64,000 nucleotides of DNA from Guadua angustifolia (Eukaryota; Streptophyta; Magnoliopsida; Poales; Poaceae). A program made the position numbers and the translations under genes. The notes beneath the pieces are model-generated. The model was not told where the DNA came from. It worked only from the letters and a program-made list of their open reading frames with translations, and did no database searches. Position 1 is the stretch's first letter. Every line of letters starts with the position of its first letter. Shown here in pieces: positions 11,653 to 23,546 of the stretch. Location of the stretch: NCBI GenBank assembly GCA_036346375.1, contig JAYEVE010000445.1, forward strand, positions 248,001 to 312,000, read 5' to 3'.

Positions 11653-12261
11653 ACTCTATACCTTACATTTCAATAAAGCTGATTGTTCCTTTATTATTGC
11701 TTCCACTTGTGTTGTTGCCATTCTTTGCACGAGCCTTTCTTTTTATTAAAGCACGACCTTTCGCACACGGCAGGATTGCTCTTGGTCTACGTGTCACGGG
11801 TTTAACGTTCACCCCCAGTGGACGAGCTAAACGTAAGCCGAACCTCTTCATGATCTAGCTCTCCCCTGTGCCCGGGCATGAGCCAAGAGCCGCGACACTT
11901 TGGCCGTTGAGCAAATGCGCATGGTCGTGATGGTTGCTCGCGCGTTCATCTGGGTGTAACCATCTACATAACAGATTTGCTTTGGTTCACTCTACTTTCG
12001 CGAACTTGTCCTCGACTCTGCAGGTCGTGGCCGCTCGTCCGTGTCTACGTCTTGTGCCCAAGGCACGCGTCGCTCGACCTCGGGCCCAACGGGGGCTGGA
12101 TAATGCTATCCTATCGGCGCACGACCAAGAAGCGGCGTAACAAGCGAGCAAAGCCGGAGGGACAAGTATCCGCAACTATGCATTTAAATCAGGGACAAGG
12201 TTTCCTCGTTCCCCCCAATCAAAACGATCTGTTTTCTATTAGAACATTGCTTGCTCTGTAA
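11653..12261. other. G1 spacer between pol and the antisense genes
   Basis: Non-coding spacer in which the sense (pol) and antisense transcription units converge. I see no conserved domain in either strand; the ORFs here look like chance. Confidence 0.45.
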
Positions 12262-12385
12262 CGTCTTTTACAGCTCGGCCATCTCGCGGGCAAGCTTCTC
12301 TTGCTCGAGCTCAGCGACTTTCGCCCTCAGGGCCGATAGCTCACACAGTTACGGAGGGCCACCAGAGGCATCCGCGGCTAATTTG
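12262..12385 (-). pseudogene. G1 antisense coiled-coil ORF, C-terminal part (split by L copy 2)
   Basis: On the minus strand this reads LSALRAKVAELEQEKLARE, a heptad-like coiled coil, preceded by an in-frame stop. It continues the coiled coil encoded at 15958-16590; L copy 2 separates the two parts. Confidence 0.65.
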
Positions 12386-15300
12386 TAACATCCTCAAATT
12401 TTGTTAATTTTGAATTTTATAATTTAAATTGAATTTACGAGAATTTCGGAATTTATTTGCAATTATTTGAATTTTTGAAATTAACTCCTACTTGAAAATT
12501 TATTTAAATAATGATCAAGTTTTTAAAAATTTAAATGGAAATATTTTATTTGAGTTCAAAATGCCCTAAAATATTTTTCAGAATTTTTCTAGAATTTTTC
12601 TGATATTTTAAGTGTCTCAAATGAAATAAATAAATAATCGGAATTATTTTTATTTGCAAAATCAGTAAAAACCGGATGAACAGTAATGGGCCGAGCCCAT
12701 TACTGTGCGCCCGGCGGAACCCTAATCGGTGTCGATCGCTCGCCGTTTGATTTGCATCACACGGTTGAAACTCATCCGTGACGATTCGTTGCCAAAGACG
12801 TTGGATTCGGCGTGAACGGATGGATGCTGACCACGTCGCCTCGTCTTTCCTGCGAGTAAAGCCGCCGCCGCCGTGAGACCCGACTGGTAACCGCCGCAAT
12901 TACTCGCCGAGCACTAACTCTTCGCTTCAACTTCTAGCTGGTGCATAAACGCCGTTCCGCACTCGCATGATCCTTTCACGCACTCCGAGGTTCGGCGTGA
13001 CACGCAAGACTTCGCCGAAGTTCAGTGCCCTTTCACCGTCATTTGTGTCTTCGCCGGTGACCCTCCGTCGCTGTGGTGACCACCGGAGTAAAGGCCGCGT
13101 CAAGCCGCACCCGAAGGACCACTTCTTTTCGCCGGAATCGCACCGGAGCACCGTCGGAGTTGCTGTCTTCCTCAACTCCGGCTGCTGTTGCTCGCTGTGT
13201 TCTCGCCGAGTTTCGCCGAAGCAATCGATCGACGTCGTCCGTTGATTTCACATCCATCGGTTGAGATTGGTCCACGTGTTTTCTTTGCTTTAGAAACCAG
13301 AACGATGTACTGTAAGTATTAGCCGTAGGAATTAGAAGTGTAAGGTCAGGATTAGTGCCACGTGCCCGAGAAAGGGATTGCCCACGTGTGTTTAAAAGTT
13401 GCGTAGCTAATGGTAGTAGGATTTGTAATGGACAATCGAGAATTAGCCGTACATTCCTCGCAACAGTAAACCGATTTATAAGTATTGGCTGTTTAATTTT
13501 GATCAAATGGTTGCTAACTAACCACGTCGCTCATTTAATTATAGACATTAGATCGGAAATAACAAGTGTTTATTTCAAATTAATCCGAGTAGTAGATTTG
13601 AATTGGATAAATCAGACTTGCCGCACCTCAAGCCAATTCCGCATCGATCGTGTCTGCTGAAATCGAGGCGACGCAGCCGTCGCTATGGTTGTTGTCACCA
13701 AATAATTGCCGTCGTTAGATTTAAATTAAATCGGTCATGATTGAGTCGATGTCGGCACATGATAGGGATCAAAAGTGTCGGTGCAAATTTGGCCGATAAT
13801 CGTATATACGAATCTCGACATAACCAGGATAATTGAGTTGTTATTTGGTTCAAATATCGCTGTTGGATTTTAGTCTAAGGGATGGGAATGCGCCAGCGTC
13901 GACTTTCGATAATATGAATCGAGCGATCGTTTAGATTTCGCTGTTCATTTTAATCCGCGGTTGAGAATAATTTAACTTCTCGATCGATCTTGGCGTCATA
14001 AATAGTGATGATGACGTCATAATTAATTTTTCGGTATAAAAGCAACTCGGTGCTGACGTCATAATTATGGATTTTACCGAATAAAAATAAATAATGAAAT
14101 TCGGTTTATTCTTTTTGAATTATTTTAAAACTTCAAATGCTTATAACTTTTGCGTTTTAACTCCGATTTGAGTGATTCCAATTTCTAAAAATTTGTAAAA
14201 TTAAGATCTATTTAATGGTGAATTTTGTAGAATTTTTAGAGTTGATTTAGTTCTCTGGAAAATATATTTATTGTGTGTATGTTGATTTTAATTAGATGTT
14301 GATTTGTCGGGAGATTGCGAGGGGAATTTCAGTACAAGATTTGACTCGAACCAGGACTTAACTTTTGAAGGCAAGTTATGCTTTGACCATGTTGCTCCTA
14401 AATTTGAAATGTATTTTGTTTCAAACTATGCATGCTAATTCAACTAGAAATGGTTTAAATATTTTGGGTGAATTAGCTATTTAACTAATTATTATTGCCA
14501 CTTTGTTAATACTATTTGTATGCCATGATTCGCCGATAACCCTAGTTTGGTAATATTAGTTGGTTGATGATATTGTGCCAACACGGGAGGCTAGGCAAGT
14601 GAATAGTTGTTTAGCCATGCATGTACGTGAACCATATTATTTGGATTACAAAATCAACCTTGACTAAAGAATAGTGAATGCTTTTAATGAAATGTGGAAT
14701 GATGTTGGTATTAACCTTGGAATGTAGAGACACGTGTGGTTCTACATGAAAGATGAATATGAGCATGTGTTGCTTGTTAACAACTTGGGGTGGAATTGAT
14801 TTAGGCAGGGGCAAGTGGACCGAGGCTTCGTGCAGTGGGCACTGTGTGGCAAGCCGTGGGGTGGGTTGAGTGTTGTCGAGGCTGTGTGCCAATTTGAGAG
14901 AAGGAAGTCTTGCCTTGGTGGATTAAGGACCTTACCTTGCAAGCCTTTGACTGAGTCTCTCGTACAACCACATGTCTGAATGGGAAGACCTAGTTTAGTA
15001 GGATTCGATGTCTTACCTTTGATACCTCGGGGTGGCGATTACAGGGGGGTAGCTCATGACGGGAGCGTGCACGTGCTACGACTTGGTACCCTATCCAGCG
15101 GTGTTCGCGGTCCTACACTTGACTCTGTGTGGGAAGTGGTAGCGAAAACAACACGGAGAGGTTCTTAGGCTAAGATAGAAGTCTCTGAAAAGCTTTATTA
15201 CGGTTAATCACCTTTGTGGTGTGCAATGTATCTTGTGGGAAAAAGTGTACAACCTCTGCAGAGTGTCAAAAGCATTGAATAAGCCGAGCCTGATCTTGGA

Positions 15301-15957
15301 CAATGCTCGGGGATTCTGATCAAGGGTAGTGTTCTAAAAATAAAATGGGGTGGTTGGTTGTGTGCCAAAATTGTGAAATGAAGTTGTCTAGGAATGTGTG
15401 TCCAAAATATTGTGAAAATAAACAACTTGAGTTATATATAATGGTTATATGGTTTGATGCTTTCAATCTAATTAGATATTACTTAAAAATATTGATGCAA
15501 AGCAAAATAACCCGAGAGAGCCATTCCTTTGTAATAAGCCTTGCATGTAGTAAATAGACACGCATTTTGTGCATAACTTGTTGAGTACGGTGTGTACTCA
15601 CCCTTATGGACAAACTTACGAAGAAGAAATGCGCTTTGCCTATGAAGAGGAGTTAGTTGATGGTAGGAGAACTAGGGAAGCAAGCTTGATCGGGCGTCTG
15701 TGGCGATGGATGGGTCATCACGAAGTTTTACTTTCATTGCTATTCTTTGTTTACTTTGAATAATGTAAGCTCGCATGGCGGACTATTGTAAGGTTGACCA
15801 TAAGGTCGCATACTCGTTTATATACATGTTTGAAATACTTATTTAATATTCGGCGTGTATGATGTGATATTATACCTGTTAAGCTGTGTGCACTAAGCGC
15901 GATCTGGACTAGTGCGAGAATACGGAGTGTCTGAAGTTGTAAATTCGGGGCACGACA
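12386..15957 (+). mobile_element. Family L element, copy 2, nested in G1
   Basis: It starts TGTAACATCC and ends GGGCACGACA; 3572 bp. It inserted into the antisense coiled-coil gene of G1. It shares with the other copies the 5' AT-rich zone, a GC-rich zone (12700-13250), a TTTGACCATGTTG block (14383), a 'gtgtacaacctctgcagagtgt' block (15246-15267), the hairpin at 15582 and a 'gactagtgcg' block near the 3' end. The flanks are TAATT on the left and TCGGC on the right, so no target duplication is visible. No pol genes are present, so this is a solo LTR or a non-autonomous derivative. Confidence 0.75.
15582..15600 (+). other. Conserved hairpin of family L (copy 2)
   Basis: TGAGTAC-ggtgt-GTACTCA: a perfect 7-bp stem with a 5-nt loop, followed by ACCCTT. 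Confidence 0.75.
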
Positions 15958-16590
15958 TCGGCACCGTTCGTCGTGGAGCTGGGCCATCGCACTCGTCGCC
16001 GCCCTTTTGGCACGCTCAAGCCTCCCTTCGAGCTCCGAGACCATGGCCTCGAGCTCGGGTGACGCTTTCACCGAAGAAGACGACCGGTCCGCGGCGGCCT
16101 TCTCCAGTGCCTCGACCTTGGCCCGCTCGTCCTCGACCGCCTTGTTGGCGGCCAAGCTTCTCTTGAGTTCGTGATCTTGGCCGAGTTCGGGGCGCCTCTG
16201 GTAGGGGAGGCGCCCGCTCTGCAGCAGCCTTCTCCAGAGCTTCGACTTTGGCCCGCTCGACCTCGAGCGCCTTGGCCGACCGTGCGCGTTCTTGCTCCAC
16301 GGCCTTAAAACCGTGGTCGCGTTCGGAGGCCCTGGCCTGCTCGAGCTCTGCCGCATGAGCTACTTCTTGCGCCCTCATCGTCTGGCGCAAATCGTCGAGC
16401 TCCTGGGCCTTCTGCTCGAGCTCCCCTTACTTGACCTCGATGGTACTGATGAGCCTGGCGCGCTCGACCTCCCGCGCCTCGATCGCGTTCAGGAGGCCCC
16501 TAAGCACATCAGCGTGCTCTCGGAGGCCTTGAAGCCCTTGAGTGGCATGGTCGATCACCTTCACGACGAGAAGGGAGACCCAAAATGAGA
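15958..16590 (-). pseudogene. G1 antisense coiled-coil ORF, main part
   Basis: Minus-strand text is rich in heptads and repeats itself: ERAKVEALEKAAAER (about 16280-16220) and ERAKVEALEKAAADR (about 16125-16085), then LEAMVSELEGRLERAKRAA. The peptide is charged, rich in A, E, K and R, and has no membrane segment. It lies antisense to the element, downstream of pol, in the same place as the coiled-coil ORF of G2 (49992-50477). Its function is unknown. A frameshift near 16200 and the L copy 2 insertion break it. Confidence 0.7.
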
Positions 16591-16615
16591 GGGGACAAGG
16601 AGCTCAGACTACCAA

Positions 16616-18162
16616 CTACGAGACGCGCAGGAAGACCCTTACCTTGCGGAGATGGCCTTCCAGGCGTGTGCGGGTAAATTCCTCGCGGTCGTCAATACGA
16701 TTGCGGGGGATCTCCTCCTCCTCGTCGACCCCCGTACCAGTGTCGAGGTCGACCTCAACCACCGCTGGCGCGCTCGGGCCAGGGCCTTGAGTTACCGCCC
16801 CAGGGGCGGCCTGGTCGTCCGTCACCTCCTCCGGGGGGTTCGGCCCGTCGACGATGGGGAAAGCGCGGATCTTGTCCCGGCCTCTGGCCGGGGCCCCACC
16901 CGTCTCCGGCTCCAAGGGGACGGCGGTCGGGTCCGCCATGAGATTCTCGACCTCGCGCCGGGGTGCCGCGCTTTGGTGCCGGCGGCGCTTCTGGCGGTCT
17001 GCGGAGCCCTGCTTTGGTCCCCGCCGGTGGCGAGCGCAGAATCGTGGCCTCGGCGCCTGGAGCGGCCGTGGTCGGGCGAACTCGGGATATCGCCTCGGGC
17101 GCGACCACGAAGCTCTGGGCATCCTCCCTCGCGGTGGCACCGGGAAAGTCGACAACGGCAGTTGCATCATGAGCCTCGCCGGTGTCAAAATCCGCGCTAG
17201 TTGCGGGCTGGAGCTTTTCATCGTCCGAATCATCGAGGCCCTGGTCGAACCCACCGGCCGAAAGCCAGGCTCGGCGACCCCGACGGAGTCCGCGTTGGGC
17301 GCGAAAGGCGACGCGGGACCAACTCAAATGTATCCTCCTCCTCGGACTCGAACTTGCCCTGGATAACAGCCATCGTCAAAACGGGCAAGTTTCGAGCTCG
17401 GGCGCTCAAGGTCTGCGATCAAGAACATACGCTAAGCCAAAAAGATGCGGGCGGCGATGTAGTCTAGGGTGCTAGGGGTTTACCTGAGTCACTAGCCTCC
17501 GTCTTGCTGAGGGTCGGCGAAGATCTTGCTGTCCCGATGCTGCGGGAGCACTTCGCTTCCGCGCCCCACCAGCCTGGGACCTCAGGACTCGACCTGGCTC
17601 CTTGTCGCCAGCAACGGTGGCCCCAGGGCCTCGAGCCCTAGCACCCTGGGCCGGTTGGGGGCTCGAAGTCCGGGAGACGGCCGCCACGCTCTGTTGCTGC
17701 AAAGTGGGGAAGCTCGTTAATCGACAAGTCACGTGGGCATGGGCTCGGGGGCTCGACCGGTGGGATCATTACCATGGCACGGTCCCCCCACTCGACGTGG
17801 GGTTTCTTCGCCTCCGGGTGGCCCGCTCCGGCAGCGGGAGGCCTTTTCTTCCCTTTCTTGCCCTTGCTCCCACCGGGCAGAGGGAGCATCCTCCTGGCCG
17901 TCTCCAACAACTCCTGGTGATCCTGCGGGCAAGCGAAGCTCAAGAAGGGGCTCTTAGGCGCATGGCTCGGGCACTTGGTCGGATGACTTACCTCGGCCTT
18001 GCGACGGAGCACGTTCTTCGGGACGGTCGCCAATGACGTACTCGTGCGCCCGACTTCGAACATCTCGAGACATCTGAAGGCGACCCATGGTTCCTTGGTA
18101 CGCAAAAAAAGGCGGCTGTCAGGGAAGATCGAAAGGTGTACCCGAGCAAGACCTTGGGACAA
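16616..18162 (-). pseudogene. G1 antisense gene, linker exons (low complexity, basic segment)
   Basis: Several overlapping minus-strand frames encode P/A/G/R-rich text without a folded domain. One segment (about 17940-17740) contains GKKGKKRPPAAGAGHPEAKK, a possible nuclear-localisation signal, followed by PPVEPPSPCPRDLSINELPHF. It links the domain ORF at 18254-18958 to the coiled coil at 15958-16590. G2 has a comparable basic linker at about 51050-50955. Exon boundaries cannot be fixed by eye. Confidence 0.5.
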
Positions 18163-18958
18163 GAGGGCTTACCGGTCGCGCCCTCGCGGGTCAGGACGTC
18201 GCGCCCCTGGATCTCGTAAAACGGGTGCATCCTCCTTCGGAGAGGGACACGATTCATGAAAAGTCGTTTATGTCCTTTGCTGTTGAGGCGCGCATGGCGA
18301 GATGTGTATGAGGCGATGGCCTCCTCGTCGACCTCGAGGTCGTCCGACTCGGGACTCCTTCTTCCGGGAAGGGGGCCCCTCGTACACCAATGCCGACCTC
18401 GCCCTCTTGAGTAGAACCATCGCTGCGGACCACGGCCGAGGGAGTCCGAGGTTGGAATTTGGGAAGGCCCACTTGAGCCGGCAAGTGGCGGAAGTGAGGC
18501 ATCCGACCACGGGGTCCTTCTGGAAGCGGAAAAGGTGAAATGTCGAAGAAAAGCGAGGGGGTCGGGAGGATCCCTAGGAATCCCTCGCATAGATGGGAGA
18601 AGACGGTGAGAAGAAGAACAGAATTCGGCACCAAGATGATGAGCTCGATGTTGCAGCTAGAAAGAACCCTTGCGACGAACTCGCTCTCCGGGGTCCGCAG
18701 GCCGAAGAGGGCATAGTGCTCAGTGCAAACGATCTCGTCATCTTCGGGCTGAGGCTCGGTCTCATTGCCTGGCAGCCGCCATACGAACGGATCGAGCAAT
18801 CCCAGGGCCTCGAGTTCCTTCATCCTAGCGGACGACAACGTGCTCCTCCCTAGCTTGGCCATGGTGGTCGCGTCGCTCTTTGGTCGAAGGGGGGGAGATT
18901 CTTCGCCTGGGCAAGGAGGCTTGGGAGTCGGAGGTTGCTGGCTGTCTCTTTTCCTCAA
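18163..18958 (-). pseudogene. G1 antisense ORF resembling 'putative gypsy type transposon' domain (PF04195-like)
   Basis: From a Met near 18862 the minus strand reads MAKLGRSTLSSARMKELEAL, then EHYALFGLRTPESEFVARVL, ELIILVPNSVLLLTVFSHL and CEGFLGILPTPSLFF. The order 'hydrophobic segment, x-LVPNSVL-x-L-x-x-F-x-HLCEGFLGI' follows the grass domain named putative gypsy type transposon, known from antisense genes near the 3' LTR of gypsy elements. The assignment is from memory of the motif and needs a profile search. The biological role of that domain is unknown. Frameshifts follow near 18500. Confidence 0.6.
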
Positions 18959-19271
18959 GACGCTGCGGTTCAGGGTTTTAAGGCTGCGTCGCCGTTGAAG
19001 CTGGTCCGCGGCGCCTCGAGGGGCGCGTCGCCACGATTTGACGGGAGCAGTTAAGGCCCGAGCTGCGGTTTCGAGACACGGCAGGTGTCACCAACCGTTA
19101 AATATCTGTGCAGGCGGCGGAGTTCAAGAGCGCCAGTGTCGTATCCTCAAGACTTGGCGTTACATTTCCGCCACGACCTCGACCTCAAGGAAATTGCGAA
19201 TCAATCCGGCTATGGAGACTCAAGGTCGGCCGTGCCCGCCACGACCTTAAACCTCGGGGCTAGGCGGCGAG

Positions 19272-19913
19272 GTTGGGCGTCCTTTGACCCGTGGCCTTGT
19301 GATCAGCGGACCCCGAGCTCGAGAGGCCCCCGCCTCGACTGGGTGCATACCGAGGCGCTCGACCTAAGCGCTAGATTCAGCGGCCCGCTCGACCTCGAGC
19401 TCGGGCGGGCCCTTGTTAGGTCACGGTCCACCCTTGATTTCGGATCAAGCGTTTGACCGAAGCGGTTCTTTGAAAGCGCGAAGTCGGGCGGCGGCGGATC
19501 GTCTACGCGAGAAGGCGATTCTGCGGCCCTCAGCGTGCATGAAGGCCACTTCAGAATCTAGCCCGACCATTGCGTCTTTGAGGAGGTATAAAATCGAAGA
19601 ACACAGTCCTTTGGCAACACGAAGATAACACAACGCGCCCTAGCTCGAGCTTAGACTTAGCCATTGTTAAACTTGGTATGAAAACACCCTTGTACTCAGA
19701 ACTAGCTAAAAAAGCGCGCAAGGCGGCCAGATAGAGCTATTACCTCCACAGGGGCTCGAACCAGTATAAATCTCGGTCTCCCGTTCGTTGTCGTCTTGCT
19801 CCGACCGCAACCACGCCTATACTTTTCCTCCGACTGAGTGAAGCGCAGCTCCGGTCCCGTATCACACCGACCCCTAACTCACTTCTTGCGGTCGGCGATC
19901 CCGATCGTCGACA
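19272..19913 (+). repeat. G1 3' LTR
   Basis: Collinear with 5327-6003 but with many small deletions. It lacks the TG start and ends ATCGTCGACA. A TATA box (GGTATAAAAT) lies at about 19584-19593. The purine-rich GGCGGCGAGG just upstream may be the polypurine tract. Confidence 0.75.
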
Positions 19914-20056
19914 TTTGTAGTGTGCCCATCCAATCCCTCAGGCAACTGACATGGCATAATCCCTAGAAAAACTCGTTAACATCCCCGAATCCTGCGTCAA
20001 TTAAGTTTCATCGAGCTAATCTGATTCTTCACCTAAAAACAACGAATAAGCAAGGG

Positions 20057-20074
20057 TGAGTACTTGCGTACTCA
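20057..20074 (-). other. Conserved hairpin of family L (copy 3)
   Basis: TGAGTAC-ttgc-GTACTCA on the plus strand: a perfect 7-bp stem with a 4-nt loop. Confidence 0.75.
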
Positions 20075-20590
20075 GCAAGACTTTTGCAAAACCTACAATA
20101 TATGCAGGCCATTTCAAAAGAAAGGCTTCTACGGTTAATTTGCATAAAGCCAATTGAAATTGTAAAATGAATAGTAATTGCAAAACAGAATTTATAAAAG
20201 CAAGTTGACTGATACGAAAGTAATAAACAAATAAAGTATAAGTAATAACTCACGGTCCTCCACGACGTGAGCATTGAGTCGTCCATTGCCAACACATAGC
20301 TCAAATCTGAGACAAATACTTTCCAACAAATATGTCCAATCCAATCCATTTTGAAAATATCAAAATTGCTAACTATGTGATGACTTTACCAAGTGCCCAT
20401 GACCACGGGCGCGGCTAATCGATTAGTTTTACACTCTGCAGAGGTGTACAGCTTTACCCACAAAACATGTGACTCTTTGTGCAGATCATTAGCACACTTC
20501 CTTTGGCGTGCATGAGAGTCATGATATAACCGTTACATTACTTAATTCTAACTTTACACCAGCCCGGTGAACCCATACTATGGCAGTAAA

Positions 20591-20787
20591 AGATATTTGT
20601 ACTAGTACGACAAATGATAGTACATCAAATTGTCTCACTTCTCCCTACAGGGCAGAAGATATTTGTACTAGTACGACAAATGGTGGTGTACCAAGTTGTC
20701 CCACTTCTCCCTACTAGGCAGAAGATATTTGTACATAGTACGACAATCAGTGATACACCAGAGTGTCCCACTTCTCCCCATAGCATG
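20591..20787. repeat. 66-bp tandem repeat, three units, inside L copy 3
   Basis: AGATATTTGTACTAGTACGA recurs at 20591, 20657 and 20723 (the last unit is diverged). Each unit ends CCCACTTCTCCC or a close variant. The period is 66 bp. Confidence 0.85.
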
Positions 20788-22252
20788 GCGTACACCATTC
20801 TCCAGCCTACCAATGTGCAAAGCTAGTTTTAAGGAACTTAATAGGTTAAGGCTGTCCCATACCAGCACTTGTGATTGTACGGTTATCTTGGCCTGAAAAC
20901 AACCCATAGTTCGGTCCTTAATCTGACATGGGCAATAATCTCCCCACGCTATGTGCAAGTCCATGCACCTTCGGCTATTGCCAATAATTGTTCATATCAA
21001 AACATAGTTTTATTTTCATTTTTAACTAAAATACCAATAACCATCATCATGTCTCAATATTTCCAAGTTTCATCTGATCAATGTTCTCAATTGATTTATC
21101 CCAAGTCTAAAGCATGGCTAAGCATAATTATTAACCATTACATATACCCAAATTAACATTAGATATTGTCTAACCATAATTCTAGGGTTATCAAGGTTCA
21201 CATGTCAATACTAAGGGAATTTCATAAGACAACAGGTATATCTACCAGCACCCACAAAGTAGCAGAGTTTAATGAATATACGCATGCAACAAAAACATTT
21301 AATGAAAACATATATAAAACTAGGATCAATATGGTCAAAGGGGGTGCTTGCCTTGCTTATTGCTGTTTACATCGAAGTCTAGTCATGTCGGCATTGTCGA
21401 CGATGGAAGTAGTGTCGTTGGGTTATTGAGCTGGGACCACAACGCAGAGGAAGGGAAAAATAGAACAGCTTGGCAACTTCCTGGCGCCATGGTCACAAAC
21501 TGCAGGTGAGCTCGGGCGCATGTGACCAGCAGCGAGGTAGGCAAGGGGTCTACGGTGCAAGCCAAAATGAATGAAGACAACCCCACTGAGGCCTCGAGAG
21601 GCGACGGCCGGTGCTGGGATGCCCCATGGCTATGGTGCGACAGCAAAGGGCGGCGGCGCGGTAGAGCTTCAGGCGGGCGGTGCCGGCAACTAAGCAAGCC
21701 CAGGGGCGAGCACTAAAATGGGCTCCTGGGTGCTTGCTGGTGCTGTAGAAGGCTTCAGACAGAGCCACGACGAGCTGTAGAGGCGGCGCGTCGGGGTGAC
21801 GACGGCAGGAGGAGCTCGTGGCGGCGACTGATGGGCAGGGGAAAGAAAATTTTGAGCTGGGGAAACTTTTTGGTAGCGGAAGGAGATGCTCCTCTCGAAT
21901 TTAATTAGGAATTGGCGCAGCTAGAAGGGAGATTGGTTGTAGCCCGGCCGAATGGGGAAAAATGGCCAGAGTTGGCACAAAGGATGGTGGCGCCCAAATT
22001 GTGGTTTGCTTGGGGTGGATGGAACTTTAGAAAGTTGTTTGGTACTCAATTGAACCCTTTAGCTGCTTAAATATGTAACAATGGTGGTGGTTAACAATTG
22101 CATCATGTGTGAACATGGAGTTGCAGGTTGCGGCTGCGTACAGGGAAAATGGCGGCGAAATGATCACGGTGATGGTGACGTATTGGCCGTATACGGCATG
22201 GCATGAGGTCGGTTATGAAGTTGTTTTTGATTTGGCTTTGATTTTTGTCAAG

Positions 22253-22254
<2 letters not shown>

Positions 22255-22283
<29 letters not shown>
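22255..22283. repeat. (GA)n microsatellite
   Basis: About 14 uninterrupted GA dinucleotides, inside L copy 3. Confidence 0.95.
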
Positions 22284-23351
22284 CTGAGCGGCTGGCTGCT
22301 TGCTGTCTTTGTGAGGAAGAAGAAGAGCATCAGCTGGCTGGGTTGGGGCCACATGAAGGTGTCAGCCGAAGACAATATTCTGCAGAGTTCTGGACAATGT
22401 AGGATCTCACTCGAATCGTAGCCACCAAACCGACTCCATATTTTATAAAACTTTTATTATAGGTTGGCAAGATAAGGGTCATTATCCAATTAAAATTTTA
22501 GTTTAAAATTCTAGGTATAAAATTTAAATAATTCTGACAATGAATTCTGTCAGATTTTTCTAGTTTCTGATTTTTATTTTATTTAAGATCAAAATAAGGT
22601 TTTTATTTTATGTAGATTTTTATGAAGGTTTATAATCACATAATTTATTATATTTGAAATTTTCATATTTTTATATGCTATATATAAATTATAAAATTCT
22701 GACATTGGTATTTTCGAATTTATTTACTTTCTATTTTTGAATTTTTAAAGTATATAAATATAATTTTTAATTTCTGATATTTTTACCATAGGTATATACC
22801 AAGATTAAGTCAGCATGGTAAAAATATCAGCTTCAGATAAGCTCTAGGATTTCTACACAAATCTGACATTATCAAAGATTGATGTATTATCTCATGATTA
22901 CAATATCTTCTAAAATATTTTATTGGCTCAGCTCATGTAAACGTCAAGGGTAGGGTCCTACGGTATTCTAGAGTGCTCTAATATTTTATTATCATTTTTG
23001 TAGATATTTTGTTTTTACCTTTTTACTTTTACCATTTTACCATTTCACTTCATTGGATTTTTCTTTTGAAGCAAAAGCTCAAGAAAAATCCAATAATTCA
23101 AGAAAAATCAGGAAACAAACATTTCAAATTAAAAATCACATTTCAAATTTATTCTTATGGTTTGTTTGCTTTGGAAGAAATAGTTTTTAATATTGCTATT
23201 TATCCTTTTCTTAAGTTTAGAATGCAAGAAAATGAGGAAAAAGCATTGTTTTAAATTAAAATTTTGATTCAGATTTAAATTTGTATTTGATTCTATTTTT
23301 AAATTTTAAAAATTTCATTTTTTCTATTTTTGAATTTTTCGGGATGTTACA

Positions 23352-23546
23352 GCCGAGGAGATTAAGCTGACTCACAAGTCTAGAGATACGCATGGAGAAG
23401 TCATCCTTGGTTTCACCATCCCGAAAGTTGATGCACTTGTACTCTTTACAAAGCTGTTGAGCTTTAGCCTTCCAGACTCGATCGACACCTACTCGCATCG
23501 CTTTGATCGAGTCCCAGGCCTCCTTCGTTGTAGGCTTGACAGCAAG
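23352..23546 (-). pseudogene. Ty1/copia gag, N-terminal part (old host copia element)
   Basis: The minus strand encodes LAVKPTTKEAWDSIKAMRVG, then KAKAQQLCKEY, FRDGETKDDFSMRISRLV and SQLNLLG. This is the UBN2-type gag core of grass copia elements. It continues at 5126 (KVVKKILRV) after about 18 kb of nested insertions. The CACTA transposon starts at its right edge (23547) and the element's 5' LTR is not in view. Confidence 0.85.

Larger units (their letters stand above)
5327..19913 (+). mobile_element. Ty3/gypsy element G1, Tat lineage, decayed, carrying nested L copy 2
   Basis: Terminal repeats of about 0.65 kb (5327-6003 and about 19272-19913) flank gag, protease, RT, RNase H, a second RNase H-like domain and integrase on the plus strand. 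These are followed by a large antisense coding zone (12262-18958) interrupted by L copy 2 (12386-15957). Two RNase H-type domains with integrase last are typical of Tat elements. The element is GC-rich, full of frameshifts and small deletions, and the two LTRs differ by many indels, so it is old. The immediate flanks (GGTCT and TTTGT) give no convincing target duplication. It sits inside L copy 3. Confidence 0.85.
19914..23351 (-). mobile_element. Family L copy 3, main piece
   Basis: The reverse complement starts TGTAACATCCCG (23351) and follows the family layout: AT-rich 5' zone, GC-rich zone around 21430-22130, TTTGACCATATTG block (21342-21330), CTCTGCAGAG block (20434-20443) and the hairpin at 20057. 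It is truncated at 19914 by G1; its 3' end is at 5127-5326. In total it is about 3.6 kb. It contains a three-unit 66-bp tandem repeat and a GA microsatellite not seen in the other copies. Confidence 0.75.

Noticed and set aside
16652..17366. Plus-strand ORFs of 170-180 codons in G1
   Set aside because: They are the reverse side of the GC-rich antisense linker and have no domain.
20591..20787. CRISPR-like array
   Set aside because: Contiguous 66-bp tandem units without unique spacers, in a plant transposable element.
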